A stretch of DNA of 64,000 bases from contig OX336392.1 of NCBI GenBank assembly GCA_946902985.2, positions 466,886,693-466,950,692 of the forward strand. The letters are read 5' to 3'. Origin of the DNA: Meconema thalassinum (Eukaryota > Arthropoda > Insecta > Orthoptera > Tettigoniidae). Positions 1-9,689 of this stretch are shown piece by piece (the first letter of the stretch is position 1; each line of letters starts with the position of its first letter). A program made the translations under genes and the position numbers. Under the pieces are notes generated by a model. The model searched no databases. It saw only the letters and a program-made list of their open reading frames with translations, and was not told the origin of the DNA.

Positions 1-520
1 ATCTTTTCTGATACCCTCCTTCTGCGAGGGGTCAGCCTTCTTTTTCTCTTCCTTTTACCTCCTGCCTTGTGCTCTAGGCCCTTAAGGAGGCAGGGTGTAT
101 GTAGACCCACGACTTCTGGTTCACCCTAGATAATGCTACACCCTCAGGGGCTCACGGCTGGTGAGTTCGGGAGTTGGCGACCCCGAGGGATTCCTGAGCT
201 GGGTCCGTTTTCCCTTTTTGTCCCTTACCTTTGGGGCGGACCCTCTCCTCTTTCACTTTCCTATCTGCCTTTCATGGCTCTCCTTCCTTCCAAGTCCCTC
301 AATCCGCCTTCTTCGAGGGTTGAGGGCATTTATTTTCATCCTGTCCTTTATTTGGCTTATTCTCCTTTAGTTTTCCTTTTCTTCTTCTAGTATGTAGGTT
401 AGTAGTTAGTTTTAGTTTTAAGTTCGCTTTTCATTTTCATCTTCACGATCACCCAAACCATCAGGGGCCGATAACCTAGATGTTAGGCCCCTTAAAACAA
501 CAATTATCATCATCATCATC
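1..520 (+). mobile_element. CCCCC-ATC retroposon, form A, cut by the window edge
   Basis: This is the right-hand part of a form A element; its 5' module lies outside the window. The hairpin box at 464-491 has GGGGCC and GGCCCC arms with inner TAAC/GTTA pairing, and is followed by AAAACAACAATT and (ATC)n ending at 520. The same sequence recurs many times in the window. It is non-coding as far as I can tell. It is joined directly to a second partial 3' end at 521, with no unique DNA between. Confidence 0.85.
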
Positions 521-787
521 ACTTTCCTATTTGCTTTTCATGGCTCTCCTTCCTTCCACGTTCCTCAATCCGCCTTCTTCGAGGGTTGAGGGCATTTCTT
601 TTCCTCCTGTCCTTTATTTGCCTTATTCTCCTTTAGTTTTCCATTTCTTCTTCTAGTATGTAGGTTAGTAGTTAGTTTTAGTTTTAAGTTCGCTTTTCAT
701 TTTCATCTTCACGATCACCCAAACCATCAGGGGCCGATAACCTAGATGTTAGGCCCCTTAAAACAACAATTATCATCATCATCATAT
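521..787 (+). mobile_element. Partial 3' end of form A, fused behind the previous copy
   Basis: The sequence restarts in mid-element (compare 256 onward) and runs to its own hairpin and (ATC)n tail. It has no 5' module. It sits in tandem behind a complete tail, which suggests template switching during reverse transcription rather than a separate insertion. Confidence 0.8.
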
Positions 788-1056
788 CATTTTGTAGGTA
801 TTTCGACGCTACATTGCATTTTGTACGTATTTTGGACCTAGCCTTCATTTTGTGGGTATTTTTCAATCTATTCCTTTTGTGAATTTTTTCGTTCTAAATT
901 CCCTTCTGTAAGAACATTTTGTGAATTGTTTCAATCTGAGTTCCTTTTTGTAAGTATTTTCCGTCTCACTTAATTTTCGTTCTGGTTTCCGTTTCATTAT
1001 CATTTTCGCTATCACCCAGATCATTAGGGGCCGATAACCTAGATGTTAGGCCCCTT
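788..1056 (+). mobile_element. Partial 3' end of form B
   Basis: Degenerate units with the core CATTTTGTACGTATTTT lead into the form B 3' box (CTATCACCCAGATCATTAGGGGCC). The copy stops right after GGCCCCTT without AAAACAAC or an (ATC)n tail, so its 3' tip has been lost against the sequence at 1,057. Confidence 0.8.
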
Positions 1057-1881
1057 GCTCTCACTGCGTTCTACAGCATCGTCTAACACTTTCTGGACAA
1101 TGGAACTTGCTATCACGTAATTTTCACTCTCACATTCAGCTTCGAGTATTTTAGTGATGGCACAATCGATATGTTTTATTTGTTGGTACAAACCAGCTTT
1201 GTTGAAGGTAGTCGATTCTGCTTGTTCAGTAACGTGCAAGTTTGGTTTTAATTGTTCCTCTATGCTCTCCCCTATCGAATATAGGTTTTCACGAGCGCAC
1301 TTTGGTTTTCCCCATTGTTGTACAGTGGTTGTTTTGGAGGAGTCCCTCCCGCTGTTAATGAAAAAACACAACGCAGCAACGTGCTTACAGCGCCTTGACT
1401 GACCAGCCTTGCATTCACAATCACCTGCAATAATGTTCCTTTTACAGCCAGTCTGTAAATAAATACATAAATAAATTGATAATTAATTATCAAATACTGA
1501 AAATAGCACTGCCCATAGTATCAACAATATATAACAAATTACCTTAATTTTAACGTTGTATGGTGGCTGGTTAACACTAGTTTCCCTTATGCACTTGCCG
1601 TATATTTCTTCCCCTAATATTTCCTTCACGTCAAACATGTGATTACTGCTATTTAAACTTTCGCCTTTCTTTAGCGTTGATTTCCTGAAATAATGTGTGT
1701 GATGCACCGCCTCAAATCCTACATAAATTACAGTAGCTGGTGCTTCTGTCAAAATCATGTAGTTGTTCTTGCCTTCATTAAGCTTTACACGTTGCTTGGC
1801 AAGCTCATTGCAATGGTTCCGTTGATCTGCGCTGTCAGCGGACTCCCTCCACGCGGTTGTCGCTGCTTCCGATAGGGGCAC
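1057..1881 (-). pseudogene. Two-exon SWIM zinc-finger protein, 3'-truncated
   Basis: Exon 1 (1,881-1,543) ends at an AAG/GTAATT donor. A 90-bp intron (1,542-1,453) ends in TTTACAG, and exon 2 continues from 1,452. Exon 2 begins with a SWIM-type zinc-binding motif, CECKAGQSRRCKH (CxC...CxH), followed by a hydrophobic stretch and an SKTTTVQQWGKP block that I associate with SWIM proteins that are multi-copy in insect genomes. The reading frame runs into the form B repeat at 1,056, so the natural C-terminus is gone. No TSD marks that junction. The DNA- or protein-binding role is family knowledge and the exact function is unknown. The exon 1 start at 1,881 is only the first ATG and may not be the true start. 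Confidence 0.5.
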
Positions 1882-1987
1882 CAGCTACTAAAAATCTCGC
1901 ATTCGCACGGTCCCTATATCTAAATCCCACAAACCTCAACATACCTAATATGGACCTCTTTGAACCCTGAAAGTTAATTTTTTTCAA

Positions 1988-2377
1988 CTAAATTGAGTCT
2001 GGCCCTTTCATTCGTTGGATTCTCTCCACGATTGTAAAAAACAAAGACCATTTACGCACTACTTCCGTATCGAAGTCATCTAGTCCGGTTATTTTCTTTA
2101 CCATTTTAAAATGCTTCCGTGGCGTATTAAAGAGGGGGTCATTTCCTTCAGCCTTGCCAATGCCCCTTTTCATTTTCTGCACAGTACTTCTACCTACACC
2201 ACAAGCGTCTACAGTCGGTTTTTGAACTTGCTTGAAATTCACAATATTTGAAATGTCGGGATTATCAGACAAAGTTCGAAAAAATCTGTACACATTTGCA
2301 ATTATACGTTTGCACTGTTTACTTAAGTCTTTCTTTTCTTGCCCTGTCGTGTTCCTGGTGTTCCCGGTGACGTACAA
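1988..2377 (-). pseudogene. DDE_3 (Tc1/IS630-like) transposase, N-terminal part
   Basis: The frame shows the N-terminal DNA-binding region of a large insect transposase family: an NVYRFF helix, ACGVGRSTV (helix-turn-helix recognition region) and ITGLDDFDTEVVRKW. The last segment has the same layout as VVTNLDGFQQDAVRRHIY at about 42.5 kb, where the matching catalytic domain is also found. Here no catalytic domain follows: the frame ends at about 1,988 and a SWIM gene lies downstream. This is a transposase fragment, or a chimera with the SWIM gene; the 100 bp between them shows no clear intron signal. Confidence 0.5.
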
Positions 2378-2419
2378 GCAACATCCGCACTATCGCTGTC
2401 AGATTTACTCATAGTCAAA

Positions 2420-3000
2420 CAGCAGTACGTTTACGTTCTCGCATCCAGAACGCGACTGAAGGTATGGTGCAATGGCATGGCAACACCGCCGAGGGGAGGA
2501 GAACGGAGCAGCGGGCTGGTTGACCTTCAGGCTTGCAATGCTTTGTCCCGCACTATAGGATTACTGCTTTGTGTAGATTTGGCAGTTAAATTGAAAAATC
2601 ATGCAATATGCAATGAAAATCGTTTTTCAGTGGAACAAGCATCTATTAGCACTAGGGCACCCAAGTGTTAACGGGTCAGATGATAAATCGGATCAATTTC
2701 AAACAATGGCTTCCACTGACAAGCATAAACCAGTGTAAGGAACTGCTACTATCTACCGGCCAACTAGGTAACTTTGCCCACATGTTGACTGCTGTTGAAG
2801 CATACAGGTGTGTGTATTATTTGTGTAGTAACTAGTAAATGGAAGAATAAAGAGATTTTAGAGCTTTAGTTGGGCCGGTGTACCGGCTCTCAGTACCAGT
2901 GGTTATATAATTGCCAGAATTCCGGAAATTGTAATACCTACAAATTTATGGCGGTATGCAGCATCTCCAAAAATACCAATCATATAGTTGTTCTAAAATA
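2420..3000. other. No gene recognised
   Basis: Unique-looking sequence between the DDE_3 fragment and the mariner derivative. I see short open frames without recognisable motifs, no repeat shared with the rest of the window and no RNA gene. Confidence 0.5.
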
Positions 3001-3002
3001 TA

Positions 3003-3830
3003 AGGTGCGTTCAAAAAGTAACGAGCCGGAGGCTGGAATGCGCAAACCGGTGACCACATCGGCTAATCGTAGAGTGTGTAACGAGGTGTGGTTCCGACCA
3101 GAGCATGGAAGGCCACAGCCCGTCGCTAGAGGGCACGCGTGCACGTCACGTGACGATACAAAGTGAGCAGCAGCATGCATCAATCGTCCAACGCTGCCAG
3201 TCGCATTGCAAACAGTGACATAGAGGCGTCAAACGAAGAGCAAAGAGGTGTTGTTCGGTTTCTGACAGCGAAAGGAGTAGGGGGAACGGACATTCATCGC
3301 CGAATGTCACAAGTGTACGGCGAACATTGCATATCCCTTGCAAGGGTCAAGGCGTGGCACAAGCGCTTCAGGGAAGGACGGGTGTCGTTAGCCGATGATG
3401 CCCGGTCTGGGGCACCCCCCTGCATTACCGATGACAACGTCCAGCTGGTTGATGCACTCATTACCCAGGACCGCCGAGTGACAGTGAACGCCATAGCCAC
3501 CGTGGTCGGATTGAGCGTCGGAAGTGTGCACACCATCATGAAGGAACGACTGCACTTGCGGAAAGTGTGTGCCCAATAGGTGCCCCACAGTCTTCAACCA
3601 CACCAGGAAGCATGTCGAATGGCCTACTGTCTTGGTCTTGGTTGGACGATTGATGCATGCTGCTGCTCGCTTTGTATCGTCACGTGACGTGCACGCGTGC
3701 TCTCTAGCTACGGGCTGTGACCTTCCACGCTCTTGTCGGAACCACACCTCGTTACACACGCCACGATTAGCCGATGTCGTCACCGGTTTGCGCATTCCAG
3801 CCCCCGGCTCGTTACTTTTTGAACGCACCT
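3003..3830 (+). mobile_element. Mariner deletion derivative with long terminal inverted repeats
   Basis: The ends AGGTGCGTTC and GAACGCACCT are flanked by TA on both sides (3,001-3,002 and 3,831-3,832), the hallmark TSD of Tc1/mariner. The inverted repeats are long, about 180-190 bp (3,003-3,190 and 3,640-3,830), with scattered mismatches. Between them lies only the DNA-binding half of a mariner transposase. At 828 bp it is shorter than a complete mariner (about 1.3 kb), so it is non-autonomous for cutting. Confidence 0.85.
3163..3579 (+). CDS. Mariner transposase N-terminal (helix-turn-helix) domain only
   Basis: The 138-codon open frame carries both helix-turn-helix motifs of mariner transposases: EEQRGVVRFLTAKGVGG with VKAWHKRFREGR, then RRVTVNAIATVVGLSVGSVH. 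It stops at RKVCAQ, exactly where the catalytic DDD domain should begin. The frame is intact to that point. Such a product could bind its own inverted repeats but could not cut DNA; a repressor role is inference. The most likely start is the methionine at 3,175 (MHQSSN), inside the TIR region. Confidence 0.6.
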   Translation: MSSSMHQSSNAASRIANSDIEASNEEQRGVVRFLTAKGVGGTDIHRRMSQVYGEHCISLARVKAWHKRFREGRVSLADDARSGAPPCITDDNVQLVDALITQDRRVTVNAIATVVGLSVGSVHTIMKERLHLRKVCAQ

Positions 3831-3854
3831 TATACTACAAATTTACCGAATCGG

Positions 3855-4360
3855 TCAGTCACAAATTTCATTATGATGCCCCTGTGCGTTTGGTTCGGGG
3901 TTTTTGGAAGCCGTTGACAGGCATCTATCATTTCTGGACTTAACTTGTAAATACAGAGACTGTCCGATTTTCTTCACAGTGTCCTGGAAGGATTCCTTTG
4001 GCATAACTGAAACTCCATGTATTTCGATGGTATTCCTTCGTGAATATTGCTCTACGTCTCCAACACGGTTTTCTAATACCTTGACTTTTTCTTTTAGAGT
4101 GTAATTTTCTTGTGTTAATTTTTCAATCTGATCGGTACATTTAATTACGTCTTTCTGCTGGTTTGCAATTAATAGTGGTGTGTCGTCCATTTTTTTCTGG
4201 CAGAGTTGAACAGAATACCTAAATCAGCCTTTCGCACTTTCTGTTCTTCTTTCATTCTTCGTACGTCTACTGTCAGTTCTTGTAGTAGGGAGAATATGTT
4301 ATCCAGTGATGGGGTGGTTTTATTAATTGAGCTTGATTTCCGTGTACTTTTGTTATTCAC
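3855..4360 (-). pseudogene. LINE ORF1-type protein fragment
   Basis: Reading leftward, two overlapping frames (4,360-4,169 and 4,190-3,855) together give a coiled coil followed by ENRVGDVEQYSRRNTIEIHGV. That motif is typical of the ORF1 RNA-binding protein of Jockey/CR1/L2-type LINEs and of related transposase-22-like proteins. The frame shifts at a run of seven T at about 4,191. No ORF2 follows. It is bounded on the left by the mariner element and on the right by the hAT remnant. Confidence 0.55.
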
Positions 4361-4409
4361 ACACTGTTGGCAGTTCCACTCCGAAACCTATTAATTGATC
4401 AGTTCTGTG

Positions 4410-6005
4410 TTCTCCTAACCGATGGACGATGAAGGTGGATGTGATAGTGAAGGAAATGCTCGAGGTTGACGGTGACAGCTCAGTAGAGCTTAGGCCTAAT
4501 GGTGGGTGTATGCCGAGTTCTCTCACAACATCGACGTTGCTCTGAAGCAGCATCACGTTGCCTGTATTATCTGGCGTCAAACTGTATTGCAGGGGGTTCC
4601 TGACATATCGTAAAGCAGAAAAGAGTCTCTCCACGCTCACTTGCGTAGCGAGGATGGCCAAGACCACGGTCGCCAAATCTTGAAGCTCCTGCTGAAGCAG
4701 GCGCTGGCCTTCCCAGTACTGCAAGAAGTCCATCTTGCTCTTCAGTTGTCCAGTTGTCTCGTCGTCAATAGTACTGTATCTGTCCATAATTGGACGAAGG
4801 TCTTTCTTCATGCAAACAATTGCAGCGTTCACCTGGTATCTACTTCGGTCCTTTTGGGCTAGAAGCTGTTGCAGTTTTTCATCGTCAGCCGCCGATGCCG
4901 TTTCTTCAAATTCCCTTCCTTCAGATGCTTCCCCTGCCTTTGGAGGTGTGCTGGGAGGCCGATCTAATTGTGCCCCTGGGTTAACAAGGTACATCGTGGC
5001 ACTCTCAACATCTCCGGTCCCCAAAAACGAAAATTAGCGCGGGTCCATGAAGGGAGCCACTTTAAATCTTGGGTAATCAAACAAATGGGTCCCCTCTTGT
5101 CTTTTAGGACTCGCTGCCGCAAGTTCGCTGCAAGTTCCATATCTGTAGAGTGGGCTACACACTGTAGAGTGAGTTTGCACTTCGTCCAAATGGCTAAGAA
5201 ATCACCGAGTAGCAAACCCTCTTCTTGCAAAGCGATAGTGGCCACTCGAACTGACTTCAGAGCATCCAAGGCATTATCTACATCCTTCCGCTACTCACTT
5301 GTAAGGCTTTTGTCGGGACACACGTCTTCCACAAACATTTTCAAGCATTTGACAGACTTGAACATCTCAAATGTTGATCCCTAGCGGGTAGCGACGTCCA
5401 GTTTTGGCAGAGCAACTTTCTCGCGTTTTATTTGGTGGGCCATTGTCCCTGTCCTCAGATGTTTGGCGAGGGTCCTGACGCCGTCCGTGAGGGCCTTCCA
5501 CGTATCGTCGACAGCCAGCTGGAGGATGTGAGCAGCACATCTCAGACTTTGAACGTGGTACATGTCAGCCACGAGTTCACATTCGTTCTTCATCGTCCAC
5601 TGCTAGTTATATCCAGTTTCTCTTCATGAAAGTGTTGAGCCACTTTTGTGATATTAGTTGTATTGCCTGTGGTGAAAGTTATAATGTTGGCAACAGATAT
5701 GTCATATGGTATTTCTCAAGTAGGAGAGTAATCTATACTTTAATGTTTGCCGCTCTATATCGATTATTAAGTTCCCTTTGTCCACAAACTGTACGTTGAC
5801 ACCGAGCAGGAGACGATTATGCCTGGCGGTGGCTTCAACTTTCAAATATAATAGCTTTTCTTTCAGCTGCTCAGCAATCGTTTGTCGTACCATGTCTGCG
5901 TACGCCGGTATAAAGCCTGTTCCCACGGCCTGTGACTTGGCGAGCCTACTCACAGACTTGTAGTCTGTTGTGGCCTGTCGTGGTCTGTCGTATCCCAACC
6001 TCAAG
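4410..6005 (-). pseudogene. hAT transposase pseudogene
   Basis: Read leftward, four frame-shifted blocks appear in the correct order. 6,004-5,702 contains FIPAYADMVRQTIAEQLKEK and LLLGVNVQFVD. 5,593-5,381 contains LRCAAHILQLAVDDTW, the histidine-rich part of the RNase H-like fold. 5,269-4,964 continues the domain. 5,024-4,353 ends with the C-terminal dimerisation motif VLAILATQVSVERLFSA. At least three frameshifts separate the blocks, so it cannot be translated as one protein. I did not find terminal inverted repeats or an 8-bp TSD. Confidence 0.75.
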
Positions 6006-6380
6006 CCGTTCCCATGGAGCGGAAAGGCTCGTGGCTAGGCGAATCTCGAGCGGCCACAAGTCTAGTAGAAGAGTCACCAAAGCTAGTAAGTTCAGTGTGT
6101 TTATAGATGCCGAAAAATGGATTTGGACAGGAAGTAGCGTGTGCCTTAGCGGCTTATGTATTATTGAGTGGCGAATTTTTGAAGAGGAAAAAAAAAGAAT
6201 TGCTCGCCAAAGGCGTTGGTGGATGGGAACACTGAATTAAAGTCGTGAAAGGTAATTATTATTGACTAGTTAAATATAAAAAGTAACTAGGTACCTACCT
6301 GCATACATTCATTCAATTACGAAAACTCGGACTTTTTGTGAGTGACTTGAGAAGTCAACCGTCTGGCAGATTTGAAAACG
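6006..6380. other. No gene recognised; possible 5' flank of the Harbinger element
   Basis: Mixed sequence between the hAT remnant and the HARBI1-like exon. It contains a purine-rich stretch near 6,180. I cannot assign it. Confidence 0.4.
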
Positions 6381-6387
6381 TTTGCCG

Positions 6388-6630
6388 ATGACAAGAGCTG
6401 ATTTTGAAAGTTTCTTGAGTAAAATCGGACCATTTATAGCAAAACGAGATACAAACATGAGAGAAAGTATTCCTATTAAAGAGAGACTAGCTGTAACATT
6501 ACGATTTTTCGCTACTGGCGTCAGCGATGCCAGTTTGTCCTACTTGTTTAAGTCCTCAAAGCAAATCGTATCCAAATGTGTGGAGGAAGTGTGTCAGGCC
6601 ATAATGCAAGAGCTCCAAGAAGAAGTAAAG
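6388..6630 (+). pseudogene. Harbinger (HARBI1-like) transposase, first exon
   Basis: The frame MTRADFESFLSKIGPFIAKR...ERLAVTLRFFATG...LSYLFKSSKQIVSK matches the N-terminal region of PIF/Harbinger transposases. It ends at a good donor, AAG/GTACGT at 6,630/6,631. The catalytic continuation is found at 7,592-7,735 on the same strand, but the sequence between carries a gene in the opposite direction. Harbinger elements encode a second DNA-binding protein, which fits the next feature. The annotated start is the first ATG of the frame; a stop codon lies just upstream. Confidence 0.65.
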
Positions 6631-6789
6631 GTACGTACTCGATATAAAAGAATAAACTTGGTTACAAATATGCTGATGTTTAATGATATTTTGAATCAAT
6701 ACAATAATATTTGGAAATAAGTCATTAAGTCTCTTATATATTTACACTAAATGAACTAAATTTCAAAAAAGCAACAGTTACTTTTAATC

Positions 6790-7455
6790 TAAATTGAAAG
6801 TGCGAAGATAGTCAGCTGCATTGCTACACGGCATTTCAATTTGGTTTTCATTGCCATTGGAACCATATTGCGGTGTAGTTGAAGATGAAGAATTATGCCT
6901 AGACGAGGAACATGAAGAAAAATAATTTTCAGACGCACCGACTGGTGACTCCATTGGATTCACACCCCGACTATGTAGAACATTATTTGAAAAATATCCA
7001 GGTTGTTGATTTTTGTGAGTATATGACCAGTAGAGCTGTTGAATCTTGGGTTTCTTTGAAACTAAACATCAAGTTGTTGATTTCGTGCACCGCTATTTCA
7101 TCTAGCGCTCTCAATTTTAAACACAGTAGATCACAAAATAAAGAGCTTTCATCTTTCTTTGCTTTCGGTTCGTTAGCAACTTGTTTCAACAACGTATAAG
7201 CCTCGTCCATACGCTTCTCAGCATTTCTGTCTTGTCAGCTTTCCTTTTCCTGCCTGTTGGAGGTCCACTTTGATCAATTAGCTTCCCTAGCTGCAGTGTT
7301 ATGACTTTCTGCATTGTGGTATACAATGTTTGTGTCCGAAGATTGTACTGGATCAGTTGTTGCATGCTCATTAGTTGACGGATAATCCTGTTCATTTTCG
7401 GGTCCCTGAAAACAAAGCGTAGCATTAAGGTTTTAGCCAGCCCTTTGGAAACCAT
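6790..7455 (-). pseudogene. Harbinger-associated MADF/BESS-type protein, C-terminal part
   Basis: Two overlapping frames (7,455-7,186 and 7,210-6,983) carry AYTLLKQVANEPKAKKDESS and FCDLLCLKLRALDEIAVHEINNLMF. I recognise these as the C-terminal BESS-like region of the MADF/Myb-type partner proteins of insect Harbinger transposons. The N-terminal MADF domain is absent. The reading shifts frame near 7,200. It lies between the two halves of the transposase on the opposite strand, which is unexpected. Confidence 0.5.
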
Positions 7456-7591
7456 GTTGTCAATTTGTAGATATTGTATTGTCCTGGGGGGTAGGTAGCT
7501 CGATTTCGGGCGTTTTCGTCACTTACAAAACCATTACATTTAAATTACCTACATTATATGAGCATAGAATAGTGACCCTGTTCTTTTCATT

Positions 7592-7735
7592 TACCTACAA
7601 ATGAAGATGAGTGGTTGAAGATAGCACAATAATACGAACATGTTTGGAACTTTCCTAACTGTTTGGGGGCGATTGACGGCAAACACATCATAATACAGTC
7701 CCCAAATGAATACTTGCACGGAATGTTTCAACTCA
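7592..7735 (+). pseudogene. Harbinger transposase catalytic fragment
   Basis: The reading NEDEWLKIAQ, a stop, then YEHVWNFPNCLGAIDGKHI is the first catalytic block of HARBI1-like transposases; GAIDGKH contains the first catalytic aspartate. An in-frame TAA lies about 20 codons before the GAIDGKH block, and the frame stops again at 7,740. Later catalytic blocks are not present. Confidence 0.65.
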
Positions 7736-7740
7736 AGTAA

Positions 7741-7985
7741 TCCGCAAGCAAATGATCCTTACTTTTAATGTTGCATATAGTATAATCATATTTATTTAAC
7801 GCTAAAATCACTCTCGTCATGCGATTGTGTGTTAGCTAACATGTCTTCACAATAATTAACGCTTGATGATCAGTTCTAAAATCTAGCTTATTGCCTAGAA
7901 TACACATACGGAACTTAATTATTATTGAATAAATTATGGCTAAGAACTCTATTTCCGTGAATGTGTACCTCTTCTCAGTTGGGCT
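7741..7985. other. AT-rich spacer
   Basis: No coding frame or shared repeat is recognised between the Harbinger fragment and the truncated end of the Gypsy pol region. Confidence 0.5.
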
Positions 7986-9620
7986 AAGTCCCAGATTTGA
8001 TAAGGAGATAATCCCTCAATTGCCCCGGTCATCCTCCTGACATAAACAACCTGCCAAACCAGTCTCCGAAGCATCGGTCATCAGAACAAACTTACCATCG
8101 AACCTAGGGTACCTCAACATGACAGCTCTTACAAAACCTTGCTTCAACCTCTCAAAAGCAACGGCATGAACTGCGGTCCACTTCCACTGGGACTTACCTT
8201 TCAATAATTCCCTAAACGGCTCTACCAACGATGAATACACAGGAACAAAAGGTCTAAAATAATTACATACCCCTAAAATGACTTCAGTTGTTTTACGTTC
8301 CGATGTGTCACTGTGTTGTATATCTCTAATATCGATGGTTCAGGTCTTACCCCCTCATGAGATATAGTGTGCCCAGAAGTGTAATTTGGTGTGTGCAAAA
8401 TGTAGACTTACTGAGCTTCAGTGTGAATCCCTCTTCCCTTAACTTGTCAAAACCACCCCTAAATGTCCCATATGTTCTTCAAATGAGCACGAGACTACTC
8501 CTAAATCGTCAATGTAACTTGTCACAAAATCTCCTGTCTCTCTACCCAGAACTATACTCATAGCCCTACTAAGTACAGCAGAAGAAGTCTTCATTCCAAA
8601 AGGAACCCTTGTAAATTGATGAAGTCTATTCTTATACGCAAATGCCGTAAGAGGCCTATCTTCTATTCTGAGTGCAATCTGCCAAAACGAAGCTGAAAGA
8701 TCTACCGGAGTAAACCATTCCATACCCTCAAAACGTTGTACTAACTCCTCAACAGTCTCAGTGCGCTGCTGGTTAGCCTGAGTCCTCATATCCAATAGCC
8801 TAGCATCAATACACAGCCTAACAGAATTATCCTTCTTGGGAATCACAACAAGAGGATTAAGATACTGACTACTCGAAGGTTCAACAATATCATAATTCAA
8901 TATAGAATTAATGTGTTCCTCAACAGCACTAGCATATTTCTGGGCAATGGGATACCTAGGCCTAACAAATGTAGATCTGTAGATCAAATTTGTGTTCATA
9001 TTGATGTGTCACACCAGGTTTGTCACTAAAATCCCCCTGAGACTAAATTAATAATGAAGTTTATACCTTACTCTTCTCCTCATCTAACTCACATTCCTGA
9101 ACAGCTCGCTCAAAATCTCCCACAGGATCAGATAAACAGCTACACGGCAACTGATAATTTCAGTGACGTGACAAATATCATCCTCACTCACAAAGTCTAC
9201 ATTACTTTCCTCACGTATTAAACAGACCTTATGCTTACTATAATTATCGCCTATATGATACTTCAACTTCACCTCATGGTTTATCTGACACCAAGTCTTG
9301 TTAATCAGTCAATACCTAAAATTACATCGTACACCAGGTTCGAAACCACTAAGGAAGGCTGGCTAACACATTCAGACATAATATTAACAGGCACCGCAAT
9401 ACTTAACTTACTTCCTGTGACTTATTACCCACAGCAGTAACAATAAAATACAGCGTACCGGGATCTCCTCAATGCGCTGACTTGGTCTAAATCCTTCACT
9501 CAGCGTTGCATCAATGCAAGATCTCTCGATGCCAAAATCTAGTAAAGCCTTCACCTTCTTACCCCATATCTCAATCTGAATCACAGGTGTAACAACTTCA
9601 CTATTAACTTCATCTTGCAC
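7985..9620 (-). pseudogene. Ty3/Gypsy pol remnant: protease, reverse transcriptase, start of RNase H
   Basis: Read leftward, a protease block at 9,620-9,408 has the active-site region KALLDFGIERSCI, with DFG where DTG or DSG is expected. The reverse transcriptase at 8,999-8,439 has NPLVVIPKKDNSVRLCIDAR, FTPVDLSASFWQI, FAYKNRLHQFTRVPFGM and a YIDDLGV catalytic box. A frame-shifted continuation at 8,240-8,016 ends in the RNase H start FVLMTDASETGLAG. The rest of RNase H and the integrase are missing, so the element is truncated near 7,985. Several frameshifts and the protease substitution make it inactive. Gag lies upstream in the same orientation. Confidence 0.8.
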
Positions 9621-9689
9621 GTCGAAGTCGTATCACCTTAGAGTTAGTCTTAACTATACAGCTATGAAACGAACTCTCCTTGGACTGTC

